Assembly: GCF_017254835.1 (NCBI RefSeq)
Contig: NZ_JAFKCW010000001.1
Span: forward strand, 558,001-622,000
From: Algoriphagus aestuariicola
Lineage (GTDB): Bacteria > Bacteroidota > Bacteroidia > Cytophagales > Cyclobacteriaceae
Direction: 5' to 3'
Length of the DNA stretch: 64,000 nucleotides
Positions 25,982 through 33,284 of this stretch are shown piece by piece. How positions within the stretch are numbered: position 1 is the stretch's first letter; each line of letters starts with the position of its first letter. Position numbers and translations under genes: made by a program. The notes beneath the pieces were generated by a model. That model saw nothing but the letters and a program-made list of their open reading frames with translations. It ran no database searches and was not told where the DNA came from.

Positions 25982-26371
25982 CTATCCAGGAATCACCTCT
26001 ACCAAAATTTCATTGCCTGATCTGTCAAAATAGGTGCAAGTCATTTCATCCAGAAACACCGTCCATTTTTCGATGCCTGATCTTGCCGCATCGTAGCAAA
26101 AGGTAGCATAGTCTGTTTCTCCCTCTTGGTGCGCTTTTAGATCTATCTCAAATTGGGATTTGTCGGGTGCATTTGCTACGGTGATGGTTTCGTACTGCGC
26201 CGGGGTGGAGATGCGGTATTGGTTTGCGCCGAAATAGATCGTATGTCCATCTGCCACAGCCGTCTCATAGTGGCTGACTCCAAGTTCAATCAAGTCTTGG
26301 ATAAATGCCGGGAAGTCAGCCCCGGACTTTACTTTGTTGTGGGCGGCTTTGATTTGGTTGAGGGAGAACAT
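25982..26371 (-). CDS. DUF1398 family protein
   Basis: A 129-residue protein beginning MFSLNQIKAAHNKVKSGADF, followed by LIELGVSHYETAVADGHTIY. These are the hallmark of DUF1398, small soluble proteins sometimes labelled phage envelope-like. No function is known. The frame extends upstream to 26461 but the ATG at 26371 is the conserved family start and avoids overlap with the Hcp-like gene. Confidence 0.85.
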   Translation of the reverse strand: MFSLNQIKAAHNKVKSGADFPAFIQDLIELGVSHYETAVADGHTIYFGANQYRISTPAQYETITVANAPDKSQFEIDLKAHQEGETDYATFCYDAARSGIEKWTVFLDEMTCTYFDRSGNEILVEVIPG

Positions 26372-26414
26372 CGTTGTTTTGGGTTGAAATGGAATGACTC
26401 GCTGGCAAAAGTGA

Positions 26415-26885
26415 CTAAACCGGACGATTGAGAATCTCCGCCTCGTACCCTCCTTCCTCATATCTGAGAACCATCCTTTTAAATTCGAAGCTGACGGTTT
26501 CCCGCTCGCTAAGATCGGGCATGTCCGTCGAGGCCATTATCTGCTCGATCCTGACGATGCTGGCATCGAAAAGTTCTACTGAGTAGTCAAGCGCAAACAC
26601 GCCCGAAGATTTGGGTCTGTAGTAGCCCAATTTAAACTGGCTGATTCTATCGTTGAGCCTCCAGCAGAGAAAAAGCATGGGGCTGGTTTTGTCTATTTTT
26701 TTGTGGATGACAAACGGACCAACCGAAAATGCGGACCGCGACCTTCCTGTGCTGGCCTGCACTTTTTCCACTTCATGATGGGTGCTGTTGATGGGGATTT
26801 GGTCTTCGAAACCTCTTTGCTTAGCCGTCCCCGGAAATTCTCCGTGACTGGCCGAGCTTAGTTTTAGATAGATGTGGCTGGACAT
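26415..26885 (-). CDS. Orphan Hcp-family (type VI secretion tube) protein
   Basis: A 156-residue protein with the Hcp pattern: start SSHIYLKLSSASHGEFPG, a central GPFVIHKKIDKTSPMLFLCW matching the conserved segment before strand 6, and the C-terminal strands SFEFKRMVLRY. Hcp forms hexameric rings in T6SS tubes, but no other T6SS component is in the window and this family (PF05638 type) differs from the usual Bacteroidota TssD. It may be a structural stray, an effector carrier or a domesticated ring protein. The ATG at 26885 is the family start. Confidence 0.75.
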   Translation of the reverse strand: MSSHIYLKLSSASHGEFPGTAKQRGFEDQIPINSTHHEVEKVQASTGRSRSAFSVGPFVIHKKIDKTSPMLFLCWRLNDRISQFKLGYYRPKSSGVFALDYSVELFDASIVRIEQIMASTDMPDLSERETVSFEFKRMVLRYEEGGYEAEILNRPV

Positions 26886-26972
26886 TCCTGGGATGTTTAA
26901 AGTGTGAAAAAATCTTAGGAATATAAAGAAAATCAAGGTGTTTAGCCAGCGTTTTTCTGCCTCGACACTTCT

Positions 26973-27347
26973 CTATTTTGGGATTACATAAGAAACGATG
27001 GCCTTCACTTTTCTAGATCCCGCACTTGTAAACTCATAGAAGTCCGCAAATCCATAGTTTTTTCCATCCTGCATTTTCATCGCCCCGTGCACCGCGACAA
27101 ACTTCCCATGGCTGAGGATCTGATATATCCTAAGTTCTTCGGCCTTGTTGTCGCTCATCTCGCCGAGGGTTAACAGAAATTGGTCTTTTCCAGCGATGGG
27201 AGTGTCGCCTACCAGCGTCCAGACTACATCCTCAGCCAAATGCTTTCCTATTTCATCTAGATCATAGGATGCAAAAGCTTTGGTGAGGCTTAGAACCAAC
27301 TCCTTTTTGGGTGCGTTTCCGCTGTCAGATGGGGCAAAAGTTTTCAT
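26973..27347 (-). CDS. SnoaL/NTF2-like protein
   Basis: A 124-residue cone-shaped alpha+beta barrel protein. The typical opening helix LVLSLTKAFASYDLDEIGKH is followed by LAEDVVWTLVGDTPIAG and strands GKFVAVHGAMKM and YGFADFYEF. Members are either enzymes or ligand-binding proteins; no catalytic residues can be assigned. It starts 21 bp after the stop of the Arr gene. Confidence 0.8.
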   Translation of the reverse strand: MKTFAPSDSGNAPKKELVLSLTKAFASYDLDEIGKHLAEDVVWTLVGDTPIAGKDQFLLTLGEMSDNKAEELRIYQILSHGKFVAVHGAMKMQDGKNYGFADFYEFTSAGSRKVKAIVSYVIPK

Positions 27348-27368
27348 GGTATTTGACTTTTTTGATTT

Positions 27369-27791
27369 TCAATCGTCAATGGCTTCGATGCCTTGCTCAT
27401 TAAGTCGCTGCAGGTGATCCTTCATGGCTTGAAGTTTATCGGGAGCATGACCTTGCCATTCTTCGACTTCCCCAACTACCTTCAATGCTTCCCGCGTACG
27501 GTAAGATTTGGTGGGATTGCCTGGGAATTTTTTGTCGGTGAGATTGGGATCATCTTCAAATTTTCCCTTGGGTTCCACGATATAGATTCGTTCCCTTCCT
27601 TCCCCTTGAGCCAATTCTGCTCCCCAAGTTGCGGCGTCTAGCGTGGCGGAGAAATAAACAAACTTGGCTTTGCGTTGCGAACCGTAATTGGATGAGAAGC
27701 CTGGCTCGATAAGGCTTCCGATCTCCAAATCCACTTTGGTTCCATGGTAAAAGACCGTCTCTATTTGGTCGGTATCCTCTTTCATCCTCAT
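27369..27791 (-). CDS. arr: Rifamycin ADP-ribosyltransferase (Arr family)
   Basis: A 140-residue protein closely matching Arr enzymes, which inactivate rifamycins by transferring ADP-ribose from NAD+. It shows FYHGTK, LIEPGFSSNYG, VYFSATLDAATWGAELAQGE, RIYIVEPKGKFEDDPN and KFPGNPTKSYRT in order, the diagnostic chain for the family. The start is uncertain: ATGs at 27791 and 27785 are possible, and an upstream TTG at 27812 overlaps the stop of the preceding gene as TTGA. Chromosomal copies are common in environmental bacteria, with unknown native targets. Confidence 0.92.
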   Translation of the reverse strand: MRMKEDTDQIETVFYHGTKVDLEIGSLIEPGFSSNYGSQRKAKFVYFSATLDAATWGAELAQGEGRERIYIVEPKGKFEDDPNLTDKKFPGNPTKSYRTREALKVVGEVEEWQGHAPDKLQAMKDHLQRLNEQGIEAIDD

Positions 27792-27808
27792 ATCAAGTTT
27801 GAAATTAA

Positions 27809-28771
27809 TCAATACAAATTGCTCAAAGTGCCCGAGAAAACACAGCGAAAGCCTTTTTCTTCATGCTTTATACTCGGGTAATTACCAAGGCGCCGGGCAA
27901 TTCTTGTGATCGTGGGAGTGGTGTCAAAAGCTCCTCCCCGGAGCACCTTTCGAGTGCCAGCCTCAGGGCCTTTGGGGTTGATCGAAAGACTGTCTGTTGG
28001 GTAGCTTTCACTGTACCAATCGTCGCACCATTCCAGTACATTTCCCGCCATGTCATACAGCCCAAAGGCGTTAGGAGGATAGGCTTTGGCCGGCGATGCG
28101 GTAGCGTATCCGTCACTATACTGATCGAATCCATGGAAATTTGGATGGTCATAGTATCTCGATTCCAAAAATGTTTTGTCGGCAAGGTTGGCGATAGACG
28201 TGGAGGGAAGTTGGTCGCCCCAAGTGAACACGGTGCGTGGATTTCCTCTCAAGCCGGTATTCCCAGCTCTTGCGGCATATTCCCATTCCGCTTCTGTAGG
28301 AAGTCTACCACCTTGGCACTCACAGTAAAAGCTAGCTTCCTCCCATGTGACATTTACGATCGGATTGTCATCTTTCCAACCGTAGGAAGGAGGCTCAGGT
28401 AAAGAAAAGTTTTTGGATTGGGCGAAAGCGCGATACTGGGCTACACTCACCAAAGTGCTATACATCCAAAATCCATCCAAACGAACCCGATGCGCGGGTC
28501 GCTCTGATCGGGTAAAGTCCAGTTCCTCAGGGTTCCAGTCAAATTTTTTCCAGATTTGCGCCAGTTCGGCTGAGTCACTACCCATGATAAATTCTCCGGA
28601 TGGAATGTAGACCAGCTCGGTGCTATCCAGTGGATTGAAACGGATCACGCTTGGGGATTTGTCCTGAGCTCCAGCCTCCATGACTACGAAACAAGTCAAT
28701 GTCAACAACCACGAGATAAACGTCCAGTTGCGAATTTGTGGATTGCTTGAAAACTCAGAGTATAGGCGCAT
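27809..28771 (-). CDS. Exported formylglycine-generating-enzyme-like (SUMF1) protein
   Basis: A 320-residue protein. An N-terminal hydrophobic signal (ISWLLTLTCFVVMEAGA) precedes a full FGE-sulfatase domain: FNPLDSTELVYIPSGEF, RLPTEAEWEYAARAG, FGLYDMAGNVLEW and KVLRGGAFD, ending EKGFRCV. Most such bacterial domains are not true FGEs; the catalytic Cys pair of authentic FGE cannot be confirmed here, and no sulfatase gene is near. Its end may overlap the Arr gene's TTG start. Confidence 0.85.
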   Translation of the reverse strand: MRLYSEFSSNPQIRNWTFISWLLTLTCFVVMEAGAQDKSPSVIRFNPLDSTELVYIPSGEFIMGSDSAELAQIWKKFDWNPEELDFTRSERPAHRVRLDGFWMYSTLVSVAQYRAFAQSKNFSLPEPPSYGWKDDNPIVNVTWEEASFYCECQGGRLPTEAEWEYAARAGNTGLRGNPRTVFTWGDQLPSTSIANLADKTFLESRYYDHPNFHGFDQYSDGYATASPAKAYPPNAFGLYDMAGNVLEWCDDWYSESYPTDSLSINPKGPEAGTRKVLRGGAFDTTPTITRIARRLGNYPSIKHEEKGFRCVFSGTLSNLY

Positions 28772-28819
28772 GGGTTTAGTTTTCTTGGGTCGAGTCCTGC
28801 CAAGTCCTTCTCAATTTGA

Positions 28820-29383
28820 TTACATTCTGAAAATCCAAAGCTGGTTGATTTTCAGAAACGCGAGAAATGAAAAGGTACAGACAGTTCCTCCTAAGCTAAT
28901 AAGGTTGACATATTTGCAGATCTTTTCCCTGTTTTTAAACACAGATACCGTCCCTTTAAATATTGTCCAGCCGATTATTCCTCCGAGGGAATTGTTGATG
29001 ATGTCTGTGACATCAAAAGCGCCAATTCCCAAAATGTACTGGGTCGCTTCCAAAATAAAACTGCTAAGGATAAAAAGCGCAAGAGCTTTTGAAAAGCCCC
29101 ATTTTTCAAAAAGTGTGGCCAAATAAAGTCCGAATGGAATGAATATCAGAACGTTCAAGAGGATTTCGCCATAGCTCACTTTACCATTCAAAACCAAGGG
29201 TCTTTGGTAGGGGATTAGATTGAACTCATCACGCTGTTCGGTGTAAGTGATCTCGATGCCAAACTTGAAAACGATGATCCAAACCAAGGCTGCTGCATAA
29301 ACCGCAAAAAGGGCAAGCGTAAGATGCTTTGACTCAAAAAAAGACGAAACAGGGACTGGTTTTTCGGAGCTATATTTTCTCAT
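28820..29383 (-). CDS. VanZ-family membrane protein
   Basis: A 187-residue integral membrane protein with four to five TM segments. VanZ signatures are visible: NLIPYQ after the first TM loop, EILLNVLIFIPFGLYLA and DVTDIINNSLGGIIGW. VanZ relatives give low-level teicoplanin resistance in some Gram-positives; here the role is unknown. It overlaps the start of the DHFR-like gene's 3' end by 14 bp. Confidence 0.88.
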   Translation of the reverse strand: MRKYSSEKPVPVSSFFESKHLTLALFAVYAAALVWIIVFKFGIEITYTEQRDEFNLIPYQRPLVLNGKVSYGEILLNVLIFIPFGLYLATLFEKWGFSKALALFILSSFILEATQYILGIGAFDVTDIINNSLGGIIGWTIFKGTVSVFKNREKICKYVNLISLGGTVCTFSFLAFLKINQLWIFRM

Positions 29384-29936
29384 ATTGAAGCAAAATAATG
29401 CCGCTTGGGAAAGTGATGGACGTGATCAGCTTTAGTCGTTGCCAGTCGACCAGATTATCAAAAAGAGCAGTGCCATGCCCGATGGCAATGGGATTGATGT
29501 AGAGGTGAAACTCATCCACCAATCCAGCCTTGACCAGATTGGCTACGAAGGAACTTCCACCATACACGATCATGTCTTTGCCTTCTTGCTGTTTCAATTG
29601 CCTGACCTCTTCTGCAAGGTCGCCCTTTGCCAAAGTCGTGCTTTCCCAGATTGACTCATCTTTGGTCTGTGTAAAAACCACTTTCTTTTGGTCGGCCTTG
29701 ATCTCCGCAGCCTCGTACATAGGGGAATCTGGCTGGGAGAGAACGTTTTTCCAAAAGGGCAAGTAGTCTTCCGCCAGACTTCTTCCAATCAGCTCCGTAT
29801 CGCAGGAACGCGCCAGATCCAACACATGGGATTTGATCTCATCCCAGGCCCACGTCACCCATTGTTGTTCATCATTGGGACCGGTGGAATTAAATCCATC
29901 AAGGGAAAGCTGCATTTGAAGTTTTAGTTTTCTCAT
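29370..29936 (-). CDS. Dihydrofolate-reductase-fold protein (RibD C-terminal family)
   Basis: A 188-residue protein of the bacterial DHFR-like (RibD_C) family: MQLSLDGFNSTGPN at the start, ELIGRSLAEDYLPFW, and KDMIVYGGSSFVANLVKAGL in the NADPH-binding half, then DEFHLYINPIAIGHGTALF. Members are stand-alone reductases of unknown substrate, often near VOC or resistance genes. It overlaps the VanZ gene by 14 bp. Confidence 0.88.
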   Translation of the reverse strand: MRKLKLQMQLSLDGFNSTGPNDEQQWVTWAWDEIKSHVLDLARSCDTELIGRSLAEDYLPFWKNVLSQPDSPMYEAAEIKADQKKVVFTQTKDESIWESTTLAKGDLAEEVRQLKQQEGKDMIVYGGSSFVANLVKAGLVDEFHLYINPIAIGHGTALFDNLVDWQRLKLITSITFPSGIILLQYEKI

Positions 29937-29953
29937 TGGGCGAGTTTTGGGAC

Positions 29954-30310
29954 TTAGTCACAAGAGGTGTTGTGTCCTATTCGGATGATATGACCATCAG
30001 GGCATTCTACAAGCATTTCCCGCATATTCCACTCTTTGCTGTCCGGTTGGCTTAGGATATTGGCGCCAGAGTCTTTGATGAGTTCGTAGTATTCATCCAC
30101 GTTGTCTACCACCAGGGAAATCCACGTGCGGGGATTGCCTTGGTCTTGCTTGCAAAAGAAAATTTCCACTCCATCCCGATAGACGCCTCCAAAGGTCGGC
30201 GGACTATCCCATTCCCATTTATTTTCGAATTTTAGTTGCTCGGTAAAATAGGCGATGCTTTTGGCCACATCCGTGGAATAAAGAATCGGGATGGCTTTGT
30301 CGATTTTCAT
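29954..30310 (-). CDS. VOC-family (glyoxalase/bleomycin-resistance-like) protein
   Basis: A 118-residue single VOC module: IPILYSTDVAKSIAYFTEQL at the start, then GVYRDGVEIFFCKQD and WISLVVDNVDEYYELIKDSG, ending VECPDGHIIRIGH. Potential metal ligands include the Glu near residue 50 and the terminal His. Small members bind or modify antibiotics or metabolites; the target is unknown. It is 17 bp upstream of the DHFR-like gene and likely co-transcribed. Confidence 0.88.
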   Translation of the reverse strand: MKIDKAIPILYSTDVAKSIAYFTEQLKFENKWEWDSPPTFGGVYRDGVEIFFCKQDQGNPRTWISLVVDNVDEYYELIKDSGANILSQPDSKEWNMREMLVECPDGHIIRIGHNTSCD

Positions 30311-30521
30311 GACAGGGACATTTTGGGAGGGATTTATAGTCCTGATTTAGGACGGCTTAGATTCGAGTTTATTTCATTATTCTTTTATTTCCAAAAAACT
30401 GGATGAATCAGCGTGCCGCGATTTCACCTTTCGTTCAAGAGGAATATAAGGGTTTTGAAGCTGCCTTTTTAAAAAATCAACAGGGGCGGTTTCCGTAGTT
30501 TTCTCATTCCCTGAAAAAGAA

Positions 30522-30550
30522 AAAGGCGGAGAATCTAGCTCTCCGCCTTT
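30522..30550 (-). terminator. Intrinsic terminator after the SDR-like gene
   Basis: An 11-bp perfect stem (AAAGGCGGAGA / TCTCCGCCTTT) with a 7-nt loop is followed by TTTCTTTTT on the minus strand, 29 bp after the stop at 30579. Confidence 0.8.
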
Positions 30551-30578
30551 GGTGTGACAAACACTTGCTAGCCCTGGA

Positions 30579-31424
30579 TTAGGAGACAAAGCTCGTGACG
30601 GTTTCGGCCATCGGTGTGGTAGGCCTTCCGATCAAGCTGGAAAGCTGTTTGCCATCGTCAAAAAGATCACCCTTGGAAGCAGAAACATCCCATCCGGCAA
30701 TAGCTGCTGCCAATCCTTCTGGCAGACCAAATTGAGTCAGGGCTTTTGCATACTCCGCTTCTGGAAGGTCCTTGTAAGGGACGCTTTTCCCGCTCTGCTT
30801 GCTCACTTCTGCCGCCAAATCTTGGAGGGTATAGGATTCGTCTCCGGCAAGTTCATAGACGTTTCCTTTGTGCTTTTCATCCAAAAGCACCACAGCGGCA
30901 GCTTCCGCAAAGTCGGCTCGGGCCGCGGAAGAAATTTTGCCGTCTCTCGCACTTCCTATCATAGCTCCCGCTCCCAGGGCTCCCGGGATGGATCCCGCGT
31001 AGTTTTCTGTGTACCATCCATTTCTCAAAATGGTATACTCGATTCCGGATTCTTTCAGGATTTTTTCGGTTGCCAGATGCTCTCCCGCTAAGCTGAGGCT
31101 CGAGCGGTCTGCATGAAGCAAACTGGTGTAGATGATCCATTTGACTCCCGCAGACTTGGCAGCATCTATGACATTCCCGTGCTGAATAGCTCTCTTTCCC
31201 ACTTCAGAACTGGAGATCAAAAGCAGTGTGTCGATACCTTGAAGACTTTTGGCTAGCATATCAGCATTGCTGTAGTCAAACTCCCGGGCTTCGACGCCCA
31301 GTTCCGAGGCTTTTTCGACATTCCGAGCCAAGGCTACGACTTGATCGGTAACTCCTCTTTTTTTCAATTCATTTAAAACGATACGTCCCAATTGGCCAGT
31401 GGCGCCACTTACTCCGATTTTCAT
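30579..31424 (-). CDS. NAD(P)H-binding quinone-reductase-like protein (QOR2/NmrA type)
   Basis: A 281-residue atypical SDR. The Rossmann motif is VSGATGQLGRIVLNELKKRG, followed by VVALARNVEKA, LLISSSEVGKRAIQHGNVID and TSLLHAD, the typical order of QOR2-like NAD(P)H:quinone oxidoreductases. It ends the transcript at the terminator 30522-30550. Confidence 0.88.
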   Translation of the reverse strand: MKIGVSGATGQLGRIVLNELKKRGVTDQVVALARNVEKASELGVEAREFDYSNADMLAKSLQGIDTLLLISSSEVGKRAIQHGNVIDAAKSAGVKWIIYTSLLHADRSSLSLAGEHLATEKILKESGIEYTILRNGWYTENYAGSIPGALGAGAMIGSARDGKISSAARADFAEAAAVVLLDEKHKGNVYELAGDESYTLQDLAAEVSKQSGKSVPYKDLPEAEYAKALTQFGLPEGLAAAIAGWDVSASKGDLFDDGKQLSSLIGRPTTPMAETVTSFVS

Positions 31425-31471
31425 GTAGTTAAACTTTTGGTTATTAAATAATTGGTTGTGTGTTTTTTTGA

Positions 31472-32356
31472 TTATCCGATCTTCACGGAAGTCATGGTCA
31501 GCGACCCCCCAAGGGGCTCGTCATTGAAGAGGCTTACGTCTTCTCCCTTGCCCTGTAGGCCTAAGGTGTAGAGCAAAGGGAGGTAATGCTCTGGAGTCGG
31601 AATTGCCAGGTCGAAGGCGCGTCCGAGCTGCCGGAAGTTGATCAAGTCCTTATGATTTCCGTTCAGGATATTTTCCTTGATTTTGGTATTGGCTTCGATG
31701 GCCCAGTCGTAGCCATAGGGCTCGTTGAGCTTTTGCCAATGGACCATGCGAAGGTTGTGCACGACATTGCCGCTGCCGACGATCAAAATGCCTTTTTCTC
31801 TGAGCTTGACTAATTCCCTGGCCAAGTCATAGTGCTCACGTGGCGACTTGCGATAGTCCAAACTAAGCTGGACCACCGGGATATTCGCTTCGGGATACAT
31901 GTGACGGATGACTGTCCATGCCCCATGGTCCAGTCCCCACTGCTCGTCAAGGTGCACTTCCATGGATTGAACTGTTTGATGTATTTCTTTGGCCAGCTCG
32001 GGACTGCCAGGTGCAGGGTATTGAACCTCGAAAAGCGCCTTTGGAAAGCCTCCGAAATCATGGATTGTCGGAGGATTTTGCATGGCGGTCACGCGCGTGC
32101 CAGACGTTTCCCAGTGGGCCGACACTACCAAAATGGCCTTCGGAACTTCGATTTCCGTGGAGATTTGTCTGAATCCTCTGACGAATTGGTTGTCCTCGAT
32201 AGCATTCATGGGACTGCCATGGCCGAGGAATAAAACGGGCATCTTTGGCGTATTTTCCAAAGGTCCCAAAATCGAGTTTAACGTGTTTAGATTCATTGCT
32301 CCATAGATTGAAGTTCCCCCAATTCCCAGAATAGAGAGGAAGGATCTTCGGTTCAT
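31472..32356 (-). CDS. ygiD: 4,5-DOPA extradiol dioxygenase-like protein with Tat leader
   Basis: A 294-residue class III (LigB-type) extradiol dioxygenase. VLFLGHGSPMNAIEDNQF supplies the N-terminal His ligand, VVSAHWETSG and QWGLDHGAWTVIRHMYPEA the others, and GSGNVVHNLR is also conserved. The leader MNRRSFLSILGIGGTSIYGA has a twin-arginine SRRxFL-like motif, pointing to Tat export, which is unusual for E. coli YgiD. The frame runs further upstream to 32452; the ATG at 32356 was chosen because it begins this leader. Confidence 0.88.
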   Translation of the reverse strand: MNRRSFLSILGIGGTSIYGAMNLNTLNSILGPLENTPKMPVLFLGHGSPMNAIEDNQFVRGFRQISTEIEVPKAILVVSAHWETSGTRVTAMQNPPTIHDFGGFPKALFEVQYPAPGSPELAKEIHQTVQSMEVHLDEQWGLDHGAWTVIRHMYPEANIPVVQLSLDYRKSPREHYDLARELVKLREKGILIVGSGNVVHNLRMVHWQKLNEPYGYDWAIEANTKIKENILNGNHKDLINFRQLGRAFDLAIPTPEHYLPLLYTLGLQGKGEDVSLFNDEPLGGSLTMTSVKIG

Positions 32357-32425
32357 AGCATAAAGGAAATCGCCCAATTCACAGTTCCTTTTTTGGTCGG
32401 ATGTCACTTTCTCTGGTTGACGGAA

Positions 32426-32433
32426 CAAAGTTA
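32426..32433 (-). promoter_or_regulatory. Candidate -7 box for the DODA-like gene
   Basis: The minus strand reads TAACTTTG, a TAnnTTTG match, 69 bp before the start at 32356. A TTTG lies 16 bp further upstream (32453-32450), slightly close for the usual spacing. Confidence 0.35.
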
Positions 32434-32514
32434 CCGCCGCGAATTGGGGCAAATACTTGATGTATGTTAAGAAAGCTGGGAGCGACGAGCTTGGAGTTGG
32501 GGCTATTCCAAAAT

Positions 32515-33096
32515 TCAGCTTTTTTTCTTCCTGATGCGGCTGAGACTTTCGGGAGTGATTCCCAAATAGGAAGCGATATAGGCTTGCGGGACGCGCTGCA
32601 GTATGTCGCAGTTTTCCTTAACCATATCCTGGTAGCGTTCTTCCGCGGTCGTCCACATCGTGGAATTCAAACGCTGTAGGGCGTTGATGTAGGCCTTTTG
32701 GAACAAAATCCGAAAGTAACGCTCCAACTTGGGAACCTCGGCATAAAGCTGCTCCAGCCTTCCGTTCGAGATCTGTAGGACTAAAGAGGCTTCAAGCGTC
32801 TCGATGTAGAATTTCGCAGGATTCTGAGAGAAAAAACTCTCCAAATCACCGATCCAGCCGTTTTCAAGCCGGATCTGGTAAATGTGCTCCACTCCTTTTT
32901 CATCTACAAAATACGACCTCAATACGCCCTTCACTATAAAATAGATATGCTTGGATATTTCCCCGGGCTTGAGGACGAGCTTTTTCTTTTCCAATTCCAC
33001 GGGCTCAAAGGCGCTGAGGATCTTCTCTTCCTCTTCTGGCAAAAGATCGACCCATTTCTGGATATAGGGAATCAGCTTGTGTTCGGGGATTTGCAT
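32515..33096 (-). CDS. Crp/Fnr-family transcriptional regulator
   Basis: A 193-residue protein with an N-terminal cyclic-nucleotide-binding fold (LVLKPGEISKHIYFIVKGVL) and a C-terminal winged helix-turn-helix with RVPQAYIASYLGITPESLSR. The ligand-binding loop lacks the canonical cAMP-contact pattern, as in most Bacteroidota members, so the signal is unknown. It is positioned to control the DODA-like gene beside it. The ATG at 33096 gives the family's compact start. Confidence 0.9.
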   Translation of the reverse strand: MQIPEHKLIPYIQKWVDLLPEEEEKILSAFEPVELEKKKLVLKPGEISKHIYFIVKGVLRSYFVDEKGVEHIYQIRLENGWIGDLESFFSQNPAKFYIETLEASLVLQISNGRLEQLYAEVPKLERYFRILFQKAYINALQRLNSTMWTTAEERYQDMVKENCDILQRVPQAYIASYLGITPESLSRIRKKKS

Positions 33097-33245
33097 GGGT
33101 GAAATACGCGGGATTATAGAATAATTGGTTTGTACCAACAAAATTTAGCCGGGGCAAGGTTCGGATATCTTCGACTTTTACACAAATAGCCGTCCCAATT
33201 GTGATTTTTGCCTTACTTTCCAATCCCAAAAGTACAGATCACCGG

Positions 33246-33253
33246 TATTTTTG
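33246..33253 (+). promoter_or_regulatory. Candidate -7 box of the M28 peptidase gene
   Basis: TATTTTTG, a perfect TAnnTTTG, lies 31 bp before the start codon. A good -33 box was not found at the usual distance. Confidence 0.35.
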
Positions 33254-33284
33254 ATTTTAGTACTTATTCCAATCCCTATAACTT

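Noticed and set aside
26415-26885. Type VI secretion locus
   Set aside because: Only one Hcp-like gene; no sheath, baseplate, VgrG or ATPase genes were found nearby.
30377-30589. 70-codon ORF on the minus strand
   Set aside because: It overlaps the terminator at 30522-30550 and shows no family resemblance; it is most likely chance.
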